32,762 nucleotides of DNA, taken from Cellvibrionaceae bacterium (GTDB lineage: Bacteria > Pseudomonadota > Gammaproteobacteria > Pseudomonadales > Cellvibrionaceae). How positions within the stretch are numbered: position 1 is the first letter of the stretch; each line of letters opens with the position of its first letter. The stretch lies in NCBI GenBank assembly GCA_025800365.1, contig JAOXRT010000233.1, positions 1 through 32,762 of the forward strand, read 5' to 3'. Both the position numbers and the translations under genes were made by a program. The notes under the pieces are model-generated. The model saw nothing but the letters and a program-made list of their open reading frames with translations. It was not told the origin of the DNA and made no database searches. Shown here piece after piece: positions 32,301 to 32,762 of the stretch.

Positions 32301-32762
32301 CTGATCCAACGCCGATCAGCTACACCGTACAAGATAACGATGGTAATTTGTCAAATTCTGCAACTGTTACTATCGATTATAGTGCGCAAGATCCTGGTGC
32401 AAATGACGATACTGAAACCGGTGTAACAAATAATCCAGTCACTGTTGATGCCTTGGCCAACGATAACGACCCTGACGGTACTTTAAATCCCGCTAGTGTA
32501 ACCATTACTGGCTCTGCAGGTGCTGGTGCTAGTTTGGTTGTTGCTGGCGAAGGTACTTGGAGTGTTAACACCGCGAACGGTGAAATTACTTTTACTCCAG
32601 AATCGGGTTTCACCGCAGACCCTGCGCCAATTACTTATACCGTAGAAGATAATGACGGTAACGTTTCTAATACCGCGACAGTAACGATTGATTACGCTTT
32701 TCAGCCGCCAGTCGCGAGCAATGACAGCAGTAATGGTAATACTACCAATCAGCCAGTCACGG
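29396..32762 (+). CDS. Giant LapA-like repeat adhesin, N-terminal part (runs off window)
   Basis: Long open frame of at least 1122 codons, without stop to the window edge. ATG at 29396 is preceded by GAGCGGAAAAG. Residues 1-135 form a Lap-type retention module with no signal peptide: [20 protein letters not shown] at 30-49, then [20 protein letters not shown]. It ends in the motif [10 protein letters not shown]130-A131-A132-G133 match the LapG TAA|G cleavage site of LapA (family knowledge). A Gly/Ser linker follows, then VCBS/cadherin-like extracellular repeats rich in Asp/Thr/Gly ([17 protein letters not shown]), and from residue 681 tandem units of 105-106 residues starting PPVANND and containing [12 protein letters not shown] and [15 protein letters not shown]. 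Expected role: secreted through LapBCE, anchored by the module, mediating surface attachment. Confidence 0.93.
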   Translation, partial: MADNVVINDNSNTNQANADLANSEQATADRGTVVAIKGVVLDAGAAVEMGQKIGLGDQLATQAGAAIVVKFPGGGLLVLGHNQSVDIDQRLLDLIRKNEVKDSVEEGIDFDRLQQGLEEGLSLEELLPATAAGAAPTGGGTNGSSAGSGVRFIMTGDETIPLAGFETTPPSIAFPDPDSQVDPIDSAPEAVDDLDEVTSIGVATGNVVTGIDAAGGDENTLDGNADDSGINGFGDAIVIGVAVGDTEVELTDNSGVGVELVSDKGTLTLNADGSYNYVPNRDASGTDVFTYTIIDSDDDTSFATLTINIDGIPLLEVTDPGENPDGTLVNTVDEAGLPNGTDAGSGVEVTSGVINYLPGDGPATVTIAGVEVIDSNGQVQGTTIQGTYGTLVITSVSATQITYTYTLTDAADHSAGPVNDVFPIQIVDSDGNAADDINGNLLINIIDDTPIAEDQEDAIDSSLVATGNVITGIDIPGGDANTSDGEADIAGADGFSAPTVVGVVAGETTETSDTGVGIQVSSDKGTIVINTDGSYTYTANPGVFGEDVFTYTMTDSDGSTDVAIIRINVDAANILEDADESNSVLSGQSVSGNVLANTINPDGPDPEEVLTFIVNGDEFQAGETANITGVGSIVINSDGSYTFDASPSFSGSAPPVTYTLTDGPNTDDSVLNITVIDPNAPPVANNDVSGGNTTNQPVVVDVLANDSDVDGTLIPSTVQIIGTPAPGTDLTVAGEGIWSVNSITGEITFTPESGFTADPSPISYVVSDNDGESSNTATVTISYTAQPPIAVIDSSTGNPTNQPVTVDVLANDSDPDGTLDPATVQIVGTSTAGDPLIVPGEGTWTVNTSTGEITFTPESGFTADPTPINYTVQDNDGNVSNTATVTIDYGVQPPVANNDTSNGNPTNQPVTVDVLGNDSDPDGSLDPTTVQIAGTGSPGDPLVVPGEGTWSVNPTTGAITFTPESGFTSDPTPISYTVQDNDGNLSNSATVTIDYSAQDPGANDDTETGVTNNPVTVDALANDNDPDGTLNPASVTITGSAGAGASLVVAGEGTWSVNTANGEITFTPESGFTADPAPITYTVEDNDGNVSNTATVTIDYAFQPPVASNDSSNGNTTNQPVT
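29957..31109 (+). repeat. Two related VCBS-like units in the adhesin
   Basis: Units at about 29957-30327 and 30743-31109 are offset by 786 bp (262 codons). Both show VATGNV(V/I)TGID, then G(D/E)AN or DENT, VSDKGT, a DGSY strand and DVFTYT. They are separated by a different domain (30328-30742), so they are an interrupted repeat within the coding frame. Confidence 0.7.
31436..32762 (+). repeat. Tandem ~318-bp coding repeats in the adhesin
   Basis: Repeat starts are at 31436, 31754, 32072, 32390 and 32705, giving periods of 318, 318, 318 and 315 bp (106 or 105 codons). Each unit carries [18 protein letters not shown]-like and [13 protein letters not shown]-like segments; the fifth is cut by the edge. 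These match Ig-like (Big_9/cadherin-type) adhesin repeats. Confidence 0.92.

Noticed and set aside
29641-32613. Several minus-strand frames (for example 29641-30105, 30296-30670, 31315-31545, 32377-32613) in the adhesin region
   Set aside because: They mirror the repetitive Asp/Thr-rich adhesin frame on the other strand, have no ribosome sites or recognisable domains, and recur with each repeat.
31436-32762. CRISPR-like periodicity
   Set aside because: The repeats are 318 bp, contiguous and in frame, with no short repeat/spacer structure; they are coding adhesin repeats.

Overview
The window looks like chromosomal DNA of an aerobic, probably marine, gammaproteobacterium. The reasons are the canonical pncC-recA-recX block with a LexA-type SOS box, TonB-dependent outer-membrane receptors, a Fur-box-controlled iron receptor with its own two-component system, fatty-acid-type CoA ligases, and a Lap-type (LapBCE) type I secretion system next to a giant adhesin. 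Gene content suggests the Cellvibrionales/Spongiibacteraceae neighbourhood, but that placement is an inference only. No tRNA, rRNA, CRISPR array, insertion sequence or phage gene was seen.

Layout. (1) 1-3890, minus strand: an iron-uptake unit, made of a Fur-box-preceded TonB-dependent receptor, a terminator, and an OmpR-type regulator overlapping a sensor kinase cut by the window edge. (2) 4079-6221, plus: a cytoplasmic double-PAS kinase and a FixJ-type regulator. (3) 6233-17688: a carboxylic-acid catabolic island. An AraC-type regulator is divergent from an operon of CoA ligase, GntP-type permease and enoyl-CoA hydratase. A second TonB-dependent receptor follows on the minus strand, and then a minus-strand operon of a paralogous CoA ligase and an exported YtcJ-type amidohydrolase. 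Together these could import, hydrolyse, activate and begin beta-oxidation of an unidentified acid or amide. (4) 18115-22866: an orphan soluble histidine kinase, an alanine-dehydrogenase/transhydrogenase-like enzyme, pncC, recA with a readable SOS promoter, and recX. (5) 22901-23248, minus: a small conserved protein of unknown role. (6) 23357 to the right edge: a lapB-lapC operon, a terminator, lapE with a possible 35-codon coupled leader ORF, and the first 1122 codons of a LapA-like adhesin. The adhesin has a candidate LapG cleavage motif (TAAG) and tandem repeats of about 318 bp that run off the window.

The most notable region is 23.3-32.8 kb. It is an apparently complete LapBCE-type secretion system beside its probable substrate, with an unusually long disordered cytoplasmic extension on the LapC-like adaptor and a tiny ORF coupled to lapE. 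Neither the LapD/LapG control proteins nor the C-terminal secretion signal of the adhesin lies in the window.
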